The notes: generated by a model not told the origin, from the letters alone. 64,000 nt of DNA from Symbiodinium natans (GCA_905221605.1 CAJNDS010002731.1:169001-233000); one strand, 5' to 3'. Positions 22,673 through 34,158 are shown, counted from the first letter of the stretch. A program made the numbers and translations.

Positions 22673-22714
22673 GGTGGGGGGGTGGGGTGGGGTGGGGTGG
22701 GGTGGGGTGGGGGG
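22673..22714 (+). repeat. G4-type GGGGT array upstream of the kinase
   Basis: Several consecutive GGGGT units flanked by longer G-runs. Four or more G-tracts of at least three with 1-base loops is the classical G-quadruplex pattern. It lies about 270 bp before the kinase start codon. A regulatory role is inference only. Confidence 0.7.
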
Positions 22715-22986
22715 AAGAGCATCAGACGCTGAGTTACGTGTAAGTCATGTGCTTGTATGTGCCATCTCGATTCGTGTCCTCCCTCTTCAGGCGCACAAGA
22801 CATGTCCACCCAGGCCTTGCTCGTGAGCGTAGACATATAGATCTTGCATTGATGGCTGTGAATTTGCTGAAAAGTGTCTTTGGCGTCCCTTCTTGAAGCA
22901 CTCGCCTCGAACTTTCTCATGCTCAAGGAATGGATCTTATGGCCTAGGCTTAGGGCCACCTTGCGCTGAGCGCATGGCTCCAAGCC

Positions 22987-24992
22987 ATGCCCATGAAACG
23001 TGCCACGACATGCACGTTGGCAATTCCTACGCCGGAGACACGGCCCGCAAGCAGAGGAAGCACACCTTCACGAACACCCTCTCGGGGATCGGTGCGAGTA
23101 CGAGAGTTGCGAACAAGCCTGTCCTTCACTTCGACACCCCGAAGCTCCCCTTCACCCAAGCCAGAGCGGGAAGAGCGGATCGAGGGCTCCCAAGGTGTCT
23201 CGCATCTCTCCCAAGGTCTCTCCCTCCCTCAGCTCAGCCTCCGTCCGAGCCGTCCTGAGCGCTCTGTCGGTCGGCTTCAGACGTGGGCCGGCTCGGAGAC
23301 ACAGAGTGGGCCTCGGGAGGAAGGCCAGCAGGCAGGTGGCCAAGGAGGCCCGGGAGGCCAAGGGGCCGCGCTGCCGCGGCCGAGCACGGCTCACGGCGCC
23401 CACGGAGGTCAGGGAGGTCACGGAGCCCAGAAAGCCCATGACAAGTCTGGCAAGTTGGAGCTCAGCGAGGCTTTCGAGGGCTTGTGGCGCGCGCGGGCCT
23501 CTGCCATTGACAAGCAGCGCGAGGCGGACGGAATGTTCATGCGCCCAGTGACCCCTCAGGAGCATCTTCTTAAATTATTGTCTCCGAAAAAAGAGAGAGC
23601 CACAAGCAGTGCACACAGTGCACATGCCAACACCACCGAGGAGAAGGAGTCAGCCAAGTCGGAGAGTGATGCGAGCCCCCCAAGCCCACCAAGCCCACCA
23701 AGCCCCACAAGCCCGACAAGTTCCGGAAGCCTTGCAAGCCCGGCAAGCCCGGCAAGCCCGACAAGCCCGAAAAGCCCGACATCGAGAGGCTTTGGCCATG
23801 GCTTCAGCAGGACCTGGGGTGGGAGGCGATCAGGTGCCACGGGCTTCCTCTCACGGTCACCACGACCTTCGGCATCAGAGCCTTCGGAGCCTTCGGGGCC
23901 GATCAAGAGAATTCGCAAGCTGGGCGAGGGAGAGAAGATCTTCGACTTGTATTATTGGGAGAAGGTGCTCCAGCAAGAAGGCGACGGCGGCAAAGTAGTC
24001 GTCTGCCGCCCCAAAGACCAAGCAGATGAGGAGTTTAAATTCGTGATGAAGATCAAAAGCAAGGAATCACTTCGCGAAGATCTGCACGAGGAAGAATTTG
24101 CGCGAGCACAGACACGGCTCCTGAATTTTCCCCCACATCCGGGTGTAATTCGCTTGAGGGAAGTCCTGGAAGACGAAACGTTTTACTACGTCGTCATGGA
24201 CAGGGCTTCTGGCGGTCCTTTCTTCGAGTGCCTGCTTCAGGACACGGGAGCAAGACTCAGTCGCACGGTTGCCACACGTCGGTCACATGTCAGTCACGTG
24301 TAACACCGGTCACCCACTGTTTGATAACGGCATATAACGGCTGAACTGAAACTCTGCGGTAGGGCCTGTCTTGGCAGGAGTACACGGATGGGAACATGCC
24401 GCCCGGCGCTGTTTCCAACGTGGCCAGGGATATCTTGGCCACATTGTGTCATCTCCACAAAGAGGGCATCCTCCACAGGGACATCAAGCCAGACAACTTA
24501 GTCATGCATTTACAGGACGACCCTTTGACGGGAAAGAAGTTGCAGAAGGTTGCACTCATTGACTTTGACCACGCGGATGCAGAGTTCACTCCCCACGCGA
24601 GGAATCATGCTAAGCATTGCTATGGCACTGCGCGGTTCAATGCTCCAGAGGCCTTCCTAGGATTGTACTCTGCGTCCACTGACTTGTACAGTGTTGGCGT
24701 CATTGTCTATCTATTGTTGACTGGAACTATGCCTTACCCTTCTGACTTCTTCGAGTTCCCGGACCTGAGTCCGAAGTCGCCTGCGGCAAACCGGCGTTGG
24801 ATGGAAAACGTCGTCATCCAGATGCAGGGCCACTCGGTGGACTGGAGCCACACGACTTTCAGAGAGATACCCCGCAGCAAGGACTTCTGCCAGAGGCTGC
24901 TGGCCTTTGATCCAGCCGAGCGCTTCGGTTCGGCCGCCGAGGCGTTGCAGCACACCTGGCTGAAAGCAGGGGAAGGCTTGGAAAAGCCATGA
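22987..24992 (+). CDS. Ser/Thr protein kinase, two exons
   Basis: Exon 1 (22,987-24,240, 418 codons) and exon 2 (24,378-24,992, 204 codons plus stop) give a 622-residue protein. The first 300 residues are low-complexity, rich in Ser, Pro and Arg, with S-P-P and S-P-T repeats. The kinase domain follows: a glycine-loop-like LGEGEKIFD, K355 in FVMKIK, HRDIKPDN at 451-458 (catalytic D453), D-F-D at 480-482 where most kinases have D-F-G, and A-P-E at 507-509. The C-lobe segment STDLYSVGVIVYLLLTGTMP and the overall spacing suggest a CAMK-like kinase. The start is the first ATG of the long frame; in-frame ATGs further on are possible. Reaction: transfer of ATP phosphate to Ser/Thr of unknown targets, probably cytosolic. 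Confidence 0.88.
24241..24377 (+). other. GA-AG intron in the kinase gene
   Basis: Joining 24,240 to 24,378 links E-C-L-L-Q to E-Y-T-D-G and keeps the kinase frame; reading through hits a stop at 24,301. The intron starts with GA and ends with AG. The sequence CAGGA occurs at both junctions, so the boundary is ambiguous by a few bases, as is common in dinoflagellate introns. Length 137 bp. Confidence 0.8.
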
Positions 24993-26190
24993 GAAGCCAT
25001 GAGAGCATTAGAAGCATTAGAAGCATTTAGAATCCACCACAAGGGCTGTTTATGCTGTTTATCAGAATTTACGCATGGGCCGGAGCCCGGCGCTGGGCAT
25101 GGTTACATTCTTACTCAAAGCGTCTTTTCCTTCGCTCCCACCTTCAAAGGAGTGACGGGAGTTCCTTTTTGTGTGCAGAGCAGGCACCGCCCGAGGGAAG
25201 TCCAAGTATAGTCCAATGACATGATTATGGGGGCAGAGTCTTGAGTAGTCTTTGAATAGGCGCAGCTATAACTTCAAAGTGCGGCGGATGCCATGCGTCG
25301 AAAAGTTCCAGGAGTGCCCGTTTCAGTTGTGGCAAAAGACGGTGAGTGGCAAACTCCAAACGGAGTTGGTCAGGACTGTAGCTTGATGGCTGTGAAAAAC
25401 GGTTGGTCATGTTGATGCTTTGCTTTTGAGCTCTTGGCTTGTGTTTCATGACTCGGAAAGAGCCTTAAACACCTGGTGAAGTGTAGGGATACTCGGTACA
25501 CTGACAAAAACTGCCAGGATTCGGATGGGATTCTCCGCGCCTGCCGCCGCGGGGGCGGAATCCGACCATGCCTCAGGAAGCCTCAGAGAATCTGAAAGAG
25601 TCATGGAGATGTGGAGATGTGGTTTTTGGGGCTCTTTCGGGGCCTGGGCAATGGCCTGGGCAATGGTGAACACACTCCCCGAAATTTGCACCGATACCGA
25701 GAAATCCTCTGAGAGCTGAGGTGCGGACATCCCAGACGGATCTTTTCTCTGAGACAGGCACCGCACAAGCGCCAGAAGCGCTTGCCACTTGTGGAGCGTG
25801 CTCTGCTTGTGTCCTTAGATCCAGGAATGGAAACTTGAGGAGCGGTAAGTGCAGCTCGCAACTTGTGACCAGCGCACTGCGCAGACTGCGCAGCCCCCCC
25901 GTCGGGCTCAAGAGTGTCTCGGCCAAAGTTATGGGAAAGCGGATGCCGAGTTAAGATGCCGCCGAGTTTGCCAAGACGACGGAATGCATGGGACTGTGGG
26001 GGCCTCGGTGATGGCTGGGCCCATGCCCACACCATCCAACATACAACACCGAAGACTCCCCTCCCCCGTGCCACATTGCGGGGCTTTCTCAAGTTGTTTT
26101 TGGGAGGAGAGAGGGAGGAGCGAAAAACGGGCAAAGAAAGGGAGGGAGAAGAGTCTGACAAGAGAGCAGAGAGTGCTAAGGTCCACCCTC
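24993..26190. other. Spacer between kinase and DHHC gene
   Basis: The kinase 3' side contains AGCATTAGA repeated three times (25,004-25,030). No domain is recognised in the remaining 1.1 kb. The 5' exon or exons and start codon of the DHHC gene probably lie in 25,800-26,200, but I could not fix them. Confidence 0.45.
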
Positions 26191-26200
26191 GAAGCGGCAA

Positions 26201-27990
26201 GTGGTGACCATTGGTATCTGCATCGGGAACGCTGTCGCATTTGTGATGTTCCTCTTCCCACTTTTGTATGAGCCCTATCGACTTCTTTTCAGCATCATCT
26301 TCGGCTTCTCATTTGTGCTGACGGCAGTTTTCGGGATCTTCACCATGACGGTGGACCCGATGGATCTCAATGTTTCACGAGCTGAAGAGGGGTTGCAGCC
26401 AGAGCATGATGCCATGGCCTATTGCAAGAACTGCCGGGTGAACGTGCAGCTGGATTCGAAACACTGCTGGGATTGCAACAAATGTGTCTCAAATTATGAC
26501 CATCATTGCCCATGGCTGAATACATGCATTGGAACCCGGAATTACTTCTATTTCTACGTATCGATTTGGTCCCTTCTCGTAATGCTTGCGACAAGCTCCA
26601 CGGCTGACGTCTTGGTCATTGTGGAACATGCCAGGGACTCGACCAACGCGCTTGGTCTCGGCAGTGTACTGGTTTGGCTCATCAGCATCATCTTGGCGCT
26701 GGTGGATATTCCACTATGCTTCTTAGATTCGACACTCGTGGCGTTTCATACGTACCTCTGTGTCCTGGACATCACCACGTATGACTACCTGACAGGGAAA
26801 ACTTCACAGAAAAAAGCCAGGTGGAAAGAGCAACGGGAGTGCGAGACGCATGAGGGCAGGGAAGTGCAGCGAAGTGACCTCGCTGTGCGAAACCGCCGCA
26901 TGCTGGACGCTGTACCGCACTTCGGTGGCGCCCCCGCGCCCAATCGGCGCGGCTCTCGGTTGCTTAAGGGGTTGTTCCATATCTTCTCTATCAGGGTTCT
27001 CATGTCAGGGGCTACAACAGTTAGGCTCTTGACTCTTGATATCAACGACGGGGTCATTCAGCTCCTTCGCAACGAAAGTGAAGGAGGGACCCCATTGGAC
27101 CCCTTCGCCGAATGGCCAATGGCAGTGTCCTGCTTGACATCTAGCGAGCGTGGACGGGCATACATGATATGCACTAGTTGTTCATGCTTGCGGGCACCGA
27201 TTCGGCAGCCCGACCCAAGGCCGAGTATCTTTGAGGGGTCTTAGATTGGTCCAGAGTTCCAGGAAGTCCCAGGAAAGGGTCCCACGGGGGGGGGGGGGGG
27301 GGGGGGGGTTCCAGGGGAAGGAGAACATTTGGCCGGAGGCCGAGGCGAATAACATCATATACAAGCCTGCTGAAGGCGGCAAAAATCGGAAAGAGACGAG
27401 TGTTTCGAAGCAATTCTTGGAGAGGCTTCGACACTGCAGCTCCACCTGTTAACGCTGTTGAACTAGCAGTTACTACAGTATGATGCCCAAGGCTGCCCAA
27501 GGCATGGCCCTGTACTTCCAGTAGAGGCAAACAATGTACGGACCAAGGCGACCAGACAAGGAGGAAGAGCTGGAGGATAGTTCAGTTTCCTCTTCTGCCG
27601 AGTCTTCTGACGGCTCCTACTCCGAAGGCAACGCTTTGCCGACAGGGTTCGGCTTCTTTGCGCTCGGGGATTGGCTGTTGATTCTTAAGTACTTTACATA
27701 AAGCACAAATTAGTATAGTACGTGCTGTGCCGAAGGCTCTTAACTTGCTAGATGATGTGGGGGGGGGGGGGGGGGGGGGGAACAGGGAAAGCGGAGCGGT
27801 TGCAGGTGGTGGCGCGGTCTTCCGCAGTTTCGTCGCACAGGAGGGCGACACCGAAGTGAAGAAGGAAGTGAGCAACTTCGTGTTTGGTTCCTCCGTTAGG
27901 GAGGTGGAGGAACCCCAGATGAGTCCCACACCGACAATTCCGGCAGAGTTATCACTCCGTGCGAACGTCGGCAGAGACAACGCGGTCTGA
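26201..27990 (+). CDS. DHHC palmitoyltransferase (5' end not resolved)
   Basis: The main exon starts no later than 26,201 (the frame is open there, but this GTG is not claimed as the start). In order it shows two membrane segments, a DP turn (T-V-D-P), a cysteine-rich domain with Cys-x2-Cys pairs, the D-H-H-C active site at 26,498-26,509 inside DHHCPWLNTCIGTRNY, two further membrane helices and a T-T-Y-D-Y motif matching the family's TTxE. Such enzymes attach palmitate to protein cysteines at Golgi or plasma membranes. The first exon loses its frame after about 27,000. Two C-terminal exons fit: about 27,525-27,646 (EEELEDSSVSSSAESSDG) and 27,828-27,990 (ending N-V-G-R-D-N-A-V stop). The tail is acidic and serine-rich. 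Confidence 0.85.
27245..27520 (+). other. Probable intron of the DHHC gene with a G-run
   Basis: Non-coding stretch between the main exon and the acidic exon. It contains 23 consecutive G (27,286-27,308). A piece near 27,337-27,358, GGCCGAGGCGAAT, resembles the end of the dispersed repeat found at 29.6 and 42.9 kb. Exact splice sites are not resolved. Confidence 0.5.
27647..27827 (+). other. GT-AG intron with a 22-G run
   Basis: Joining 27,646 to 27,828 gives A-L-P-T-G-F-V-A-Q-E-G and keeps the frame into the last exon, whereas reading through stops at 27,701. The intron is 181 bp and has 22 consecutive G at 27,759-27,780. Confidence 0.65.
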
Positions 27991-29600
27991 AGGAGTCCAG
28001 CTCTTTTGCAACAGTTTCACCCCGGTGTCATGCCAGGGGCATGTCGCAACAACCCTATGTCCACGGCCAGCAAGGGTGCATGCGTTCCACTTCTTTTGCT
28101 CAAACTTTATAAGAAACCCCCAAACCGAAACGAACTCCCTGTCAAACCTTTTTGTCTTAAAGATCAGCCATCGTCAAGTTATCTTTTTGTGAGCTGCACG
28201 TTGCTTTGTGCCGTGGCGTTTCGTGGAGACTCATGTCATGCTTTCCGCTTGTCGTGAGTGAGCAGGACGATACAAGCGTGCCTGACTTGAAAATGCATTG
28301 CTGAACTGCAGAATGTACCAGAGTCCACGGATCCCCCGAAAGCGAGGAAACTGACACGGAAAAAGAAACATGATGCAGACCATGGAAGGTGTGTCCTGGG
28401 TATGCAGAATTGTCCAAAGCTCAGCAAGCTCGAAAGCGGCTTAACACAAAGTCTGGGGGCTCCAACAGCGGCACACGGAAGTACGTTTTTGACCTGTCAG
28501 GCTGCTCGCAATGTTTCACTTGGGCTTCGCTTGACTTTGATTACAGTCTTTACGCAGGCCTAGATTTGGAGCAATGCTACAAAGATGCCCACACTTGGAC
28601 ACACATGCGATTCAGAGCTACCCACCTGTCAGGAGTCAGAAGCTGTGAAATATCTCGACTTGTGAACGCAGTACGTGGAATCGTAGATGCGGTTTGCAAG
28701 GGCTGCAAGGGGCTGAGAGGCGCGGTATCGTCCTGCCCAGGCCGCGAGAAAGGCCCCCGCTTGGACTCGCAGCGCTTGGACACTTCAGGCGCAGCTCTAC
28801 CAGTTGAAAAGCAGTAGTGGCTGAGGAGCGTCTCGCGACTTCATTTGGTGGATTTTGGCGATGTCTGAACAGCACACTCTTGACCATGCGGTGCTACGCG
28901 ACCCACCGGCAGAGGTGGAGAGTAGCCGAAAGCCGGGGATTGAGGGGGTTGGGGACGGAGACGCACATGAGACATTTTCGATCTGTCACCCCACAATCCT
29001 GATGCACCGAGTTGCACCGTCCGCTCCCGGATGCCTGTGGGGGGGGGGGGGGGGGGGGGAAGTAACGGGTGTCTTGGACGCTTGAGATTGTTCCCGAAAA
29101 CCTTTCTAGGGTTGAGTTCTCGTTTCGCGCTTCAACACGGAAGGCGCGCTATCGGATCGCGTTCTGACGAAAGGGGCCATTAAGAGGAGATGGTCAAAGG
29201 AGGAGGGTCGGACGGAATACTGGGGTTGGCAGAAGCTTACATGCAGCAAGCGACATCGGCCCCTAGTCCCAAAACTGTGAACCCCTAAACCCCAAACTCT
29301 AAACCCTAAAAACCCTTTTATGGTTCATCCGCCCAATATTTGCCGAATTGCCGCGAGGCCAGCCTATAAGAGCTGCGAGCGCAGTCCCCGCGGCAGCTTG
29401 TGACTTTTGATGGGAGGCCGCGGAGACGACGCAGCCAAGGGAGAGGGGTCGGAAAATTTTGCTGGGAGAGGATGTGAGCGCGATGTGCGAGGACAATGAG
29501 GGGAGAGCACGGACGGGTAGCGTGACATTCGGTTGATAAGCTAGGGAGTGTGGGGGATACATGTGGACAAGACAAAGCGCGATGTATCCGGTTGAAGGGA
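27991..29600. other. Spacer with G-run and telomere-like stretch
   Basis: No recognised gene in 1.6 kb. It has a 21-G run at 29,039-29,059 and a CCCTAAA-like stretch at 29,276-29,312. A 142-codon ORF at 28,389 shows nothing I recognise. Confidence 0.45.
29276..29312. repeat. Interstitial telomere-like CCCTAAA stretch
   Basis: Imperfect CCCTAAA units (ACCCCTAAACCCCAAACTCT followed by AAACCCTAAAAACCC). Plant-type TTTAGGG telomeres are reported in dinoflagellates, so this may be a telomere-derived insertion or chance in a repeat-rich spacer. Only about five degenerate units. Confidence 0.5.
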
Positions 29601-29604
29601 AGGG

Positions 29605-29893
29605 TGTAATTGATAAACGCTTGCGCGGAGGGCGGAGGGGGGAGGGTGGGGGGGGGGGGGGGGGGGGTACCCCCCACGTGGGGGGGCGGGGGGGGTTTTG
29701 AGGCACTCTCCCTGTAGGAGCCACCGACAGGCAGGACCCTCCACGGCATCGGTTTGCAGCTCCTCCAAGCAATTGGGGGTCGCGTCACAAAATTTTGCAT
29801 GGGGGGAAGGGTTGGGTTAGGGGGAAGGAGGCCCGATCCGGGTCTGCTTGTTCCAGAAGGCTTCTCGGCAGGAAGCCGAGGCGAATTATATAA
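29605..29893. repeat. Dispersed G-run repeat, copy A (matches 42,908-43,276)
   Basis: This segment and 42,908-43,276 share, in order: TAATTG followed by AAACGCTTGCGCG, a long G-run, TTTTGAGGCACTC, CTGTAGGAGCCACCGACA, ACCCTCCACGGCATCGGTTT, GCAGCTCCTCCAAG, GGGAAGGGTTGGGTTAGG, GCCCGATCCGGGTCTGCTTG and GCCGAGGCGAATT. The end has a small hairpin (CTCGGC/GCCGAG with loop AGGAA). The two copies differ in the G-run and one internal insertion. It looks like a non-autonomous mobile element. No intact ORF. Confidence 0.85.
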
Positions 29894-30770
29894 TGAGGGC
29901 CTTCTGCACCCTGCGAGCCCTCAGCCATTCGCGCGCCCCCCGCGCGCCTTCACGCGCCCCCCGCGGGCCCTCCGTTCGCCCTCCCCGCGCCCTCCCCGCG
30001 CCCTCCCCGCGCCCTCCCCGCGCCCTCCCCGCGCCCTCTGCGCTCGGCGCATTGCGTCTATGCTGCGGGCGCGTTGCGTCTATTCTATGGGTGGTTCCTT
30101 TGTAAACGATATGTTTACAAGGCACGCACGTGCAGCATAGCCTCTAAGTGTACATCTTACGGGGGGTCTCCATTCAACGCAAGAACCAGATAAACAAAAA
30201 CCGAAGCTTCAAAAGCAAAAACATGTACTTTCTGCTGAAGTGTGTCAGGGGGTTTGCAGGACTTTGCACAAGCCAATGCCATGCCCCGTTTCCTTTCCGC
30301 TTCCCTCCGCTATGACTTGGCATGTGTGTTTCTCACTTGTAGAAGCCCTGCCCTTTCTGGCGCAACGTTCTGTCATGCAGCCGCTGCGTGTGTCTCACTT
30401 GTCGAGAGAAGACGATTTCCCGCACCAGCACTGGGCGCAGGCTGTAAAGGGCCAGGCGGGTGACATCGGGTGACCTCAGTATGCCGCATTGCCCCCGGGG
30501 AGAGAGACATGTGTTCAGACTTACTGTCTCGTTTGTGCAGACAAAGTTGCTCAGACATCCTCTTGAGGTTGGTTTGCCGGCGCTGAGAGAGGTGGCGAAA
30601 AGGAACTAAGGAACACCTCAGCCGAGCCAGTTCACAGGCTCAGAGCGTTCTCCCCGTGTTGATCGCCACTGCAGGACCGGCTGAAAGGCCGCAGAAAGGC
30701 CGCAGCCCCGAATTTGAAGGGCTTGCGTTTGGCTGTTTTTGGTGCACATGACTGGAATGTGCTACTTGTT
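29894..30770. other. Spacer with CGCCCTCCC tandem units
   Basis: The 29,930-30,050 stretch is a tandem of CGCGCCCTCCC-type units (about 11 bp). The remaining 700 bases show no gene I recognise. Confidence 0.45.
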
Positions 30771-30775
30771 GAATT

Positions 30776-30790
30776 GTAGCCATGTTTGCT
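30776..30790 (+). other. Possible relict spliced-leader sequence
   Basis: GTAGCCATGTTTGCT matches 13 of 15 bases of the core of the dinoflagellate spliced leader as I recall it (GTAGCCATTTTGGCT), and lies 96 bp before the ATG of the channel gene. Relict leaders in front of genes are known from mRNA recycling in dinoflagellates. The match stops after 15 bases, so chance is a real alternative. Confidence 0.25.
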
Positions 30791-30885
30791 ATCTTTGCGC
30801 AGCCGCTGGGGCTGGCGAGCACGCAGAATGATTGGGGCAGCTCACTTGTCTCACTTCTCCGGGCTAGCCCGGGCTGTGGGCCGCG

Positions 30886-32774
30886 ATGAGTGCCGATGAC
30901 AACGACGAGCTTCCTGATGGCTTTGACTTCGGTGGAGAGTTCGGGGATGACTTGGGCGACTTGGGGGGCGATATGGGGGACTTCGAGGAAGCACCTCCAC
31001 CAGTGGAGCAAAATGCCAAGGGCGTTACTCGATTTCAGATGATCGAATACCTGAGCCAGCGCGAGTGGCAGGGTCCTGAGTTTCAGCGGGGTGCTTTAAA
31101 GAACTGGTGAAAAGTGCGCCTATCAATGAGCTGAGTGGGTGAAAGAAGGCGTGAGGTGCCGGGCAGTTTTAAGGGGGGAAGGTGCATCTCTCTGCGTTTT
31201 CGCTCAGGTGGAGGAGAAGTCAGTGCAGGTTGGGTTTCACCACCGTCTTGTGGGTGATTTTTGCTTACTTGGCCATCGTCAGATCCAATGTCACCCAAGC
31301 ATACAAAGTGCAAGAAGCCGTGGTCAGCTACGTGGAGGGCATCATTTCCCATCCGGGCATCAGTGGTGTTCGCTTGCGCACGCCGGCCGAATCCAACATG
31401 CCCCAACCTCAGCTCAAGCACATTCCAGCACCAAGTAGATGGAAATTAGGGCGTTTGCGCACTACACTGTCAGTAGACCCGCCGGCACCTTCCAGTCCCT
31501 TTTCCCCCACGCTTCCGAGACAAAAGACTGAGGCCCTGTCGTTGTGGCTGTCGCCACATCGGGGGCTTTCCCGCCACCTCGTGCACCGAAGACAGTCAGA
31601 CAGAGGCCTTTGAGTTCCTGGGCCGGCTACCCGGAGACAGTGCCGACCGATTGGTGGCAGCGACGGGAGGCTTCTACCCGATGGGATCTCAAGACATGGA
31701 GCCCATGACCTGGGGTCGCATTCGAACCGCCGAGGACGTGATGGTATGGATGGAGCACGGCTTCTTGCCCAATGTTTGGGGCACTGTCGCAGGGAAGGTC
31801 ATCCGCCGTCCTGGCTTGATCTTGAATCGCAACCTGGTGGTGGGCGGTGTCCGTGCCCGTCAGTGGCGAGCTAACTTGGACCTGGCAAGCTGCAACTTGC
31901 CCGCTTCCTTAAGCAGTTGGTACACCGTCCTGTGCCGCAGCGCAGACGTGGCCATGGATCCCTTCGGACCTTTGGCGGATGTCAACTTCACACTCGTCGA
32001 CCAAATGCCCACGGGCGTGCGGAACGCATTCCTGTCCTCCTCGTCAACAGAAGGAGCTTACGATGCACACTTCGATGTGGAGAGGCCCCTGAGGGATGCA
32101 CTCGAGACAGCCACGCAGTTGCGACGAAGCAGCTGGTTGACGGAAGCAACGACCTCCTTGCAGCTGGAGGCCCTGATGCTCAACGGCGAGAGCGGTTCCT
32201 TTGTGATCCTCAGCATCACCTTTGAGTGGCTGAACGATGGGGCCATCACAAAGCGAGTGAGAAGCCATGTCTTCCGTGCGGTTCCAGGACAAGCCTTTGT
32301 GATGGACTTTCTTCCAGAGATTTTCTGGCTTGTCCTGATTCTACTACTCCTGAGACAAGAGCTTTGGGAAGTCCTCAAGATGACTTTCAAGCGTGAGCTT
32401 CGCAACTTGCCGGTTTGTTAGCCGTAGAAGGCAGAGATGAACTTAAGGGTTGCGTTCTGGGTTGTGCTCATGAAATGGGCCCAAGACGAAGGAACCTACT
32501 TGTCGAGCTACTGGAACTTGGTGGACTGGATCTCGATTGGAGTGCTCGGGCACGCAATGCTCTAGATGTGCCGACAGAAGCACAACTTGCAGCAATTGGC
32601 AATTGTCACGGAAGAATGCATGATTGAGAGCCCTCCTCAGAGTCACAGCCGCCCCTTGAGGTCGGAGTTGCTCTCGCTGTTTACTCTCTGTGGATCCAGG
32701 ACATGCAGAAAAGAGCGGGGTTCTCGAGCCGTCCAGCATTCCGAAGATATCTCAGTTCTCCCTCACTCTCTGCC

Positions 32775-32811
<37 letters not shown>

Positions 32812-34158
32812 CGCCCTCTCCTATGGTCGTAAGAACCCTTCAACAGGAGTTCACCGCTGCCTTGGCAACGGGCGTATCGCAACTTCCACGTGCCCCACTG
32901 GCCTCTGGCTTGCAGACAGTAGGGGGTGAGTAGGGGGTGCGATTGGGCATTGCAGGGCCAACTCAAATAGGTTCAATCGTTTTCGGCTGCCCAATGCGAG
33001 GCCAGCGATCTCGATGAGATCGCATATCAGGGCAGGTGGTCCAAGAACATTGACGACGCCCACGCCATCGTTGTGATGCGGGGCTACTTTCAGCTCAGCC
33101 TCTTTTGGTATTCCTCCATCATTACAGCCAGAATGGTGAAAGGGTCCCTTGGCCAAGCCAAGCTCGCCATGATCCAGATCACTTTGGCAGATGGCTTCTG
33201 GGATGTGCTTCATTTCATGATGATTTTCCTCGTGGTCTTCAACAACTTCGCAGTCGGTGGAAAGATCTTGTTTGGTCCAGAGCTGGAGGGATGGTCGACA
33301 TACCCTCAGTGTTGTGCTAGTGCCGTGATGATGCTGATGGGTGCTGCCAACTTTGATGAACTCTATGGCGTGGCTCCAATATCATCGACCATCTGGTATT
33401 GGCTCTTCATCTTAATGATGATGTTCCTTATGATGAACTTGTTGATTGTGATCGTCGTCGACCACTTTTGCCAAATCCGAGATAGCTGTGGCGACACTGC
33501 TGGGATTCTTCACGACTTGAAGTGGTCGTGGAAAGAGTTCCTCTTCAAAATCGAATGGCGCAGGGACCAGTTTAGGGAAGGTGAATACAAGGCCTGTTTC
33601 TTTGGAAATCCATACGAAGGCTTGCTCGAGGGCTTGATGCAAAATGCCAAAGCGGGAGAAGTCATGGAGAAGGCAGCCGCAAAGAATTGTCTGGCATTGC
33701 GGTTGAACAGGAAGAAGCTCGAGGATTTAAGCGTCGAAGCCCCGTCGGAGGATGCAAACCCAGGCTTCGGGATCGTCACGAACCTGGAGCTGCGCAAGAT
33801 TGCATGTGATGCGGGCACCGCGCAGTTCTTGATCGACGGCTGTGAACATTTCGTGGCGTCGGAGAAGAGCACCCTGCACCTGGGAGTGTTAAACCAGGTC
33901 CGGAGCTTCGTAAGCTTGCTGAAGCAAAGCAAGGAAACCTTGGACTCCCACTGCAAGCTGATGGAGGAAGGGATCGTAGAGGATCAAGAGGAGCTGGAGC
34001 AGATCATGACAAGGCTCGAGGAGTCCGTTCAAGCAGCTTTCGAGGGATTCCAGGAGTTGGCTTCCACTGGAATCGATACTCTGGCGCCCCCGGCTTTGGG
34101 CCAAGGGGGTGAGATGAAGCAGGCCATCACCGACCTCAGGCAGACTGCCACAGCCTAA
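30886..34158 (+). CDS. Polycystin-2/TRPP-like cation channel
   Basis: Multi-exon + strand gene. Exon 1 (30,886-31,085) is acidic (D-D-x-x-D-G-F-D-F, G-E-F-G-D-D-L-G-D-L-G). Exon 2 from 31,208 carries the first membrane helix, TTVLWVIFAYLAIV. A large exon about 31,590-32,412 holds the long extracytosolic domain typical of polycystins and a second helix, EIFWLVLILLLLRQELW. A helix with YWNLVDWISIGVLGHAML follows at 32,435-32,565. The last exon, about 33,000-34,158, has the final helices, a pore segment VMMLMGAANFDELYG, the helix MMMFLMMNLLIVIVVDHF, then a charged coiled-coil tail with E-E-L-E-Q-I-M-T-R-L-E-E. The family conducts Ca2+ and other cations in plasma or ciliary membranes. An in-frame TAG at about 32,563 and the unresolved 32,600-32,990 part are noted separately. 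Confidence 0.85.
31086..31207 (+). other. GC-AG intron in the channel gene
   Basis: Joining 31,085 to 31,208 gives E-F-Q then W-R-R-S-Q-C-R-L-G-F-T-T, running straight into the first membrane helix. Reading through stops at 31,110. Intron of 122 bp beginning GC and ending AG. Confidence 0.65.
32772..32820. repeat. CT microsatellite in the channel gene
   Basis: About 16 consecutive CT units with imperfect flanks. It lies in the non-coding part between the exon with the third helix and the last exon, so it is most likely intronic. Confidence 0.8.

Noticed and set aside
23556-23918. Gly/Leu-rich minus-strand ORF opposite the kinase
   Set aside because: It mirrors the Ser/Pro-rich kinase N-terminus; the + strand has clear kinase motifs.
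29897-30125. Arg/Pro-rich ORFs over CGCCCTCCC units
   Set aside because: Low-complexity tandem repeat, open in several frames.
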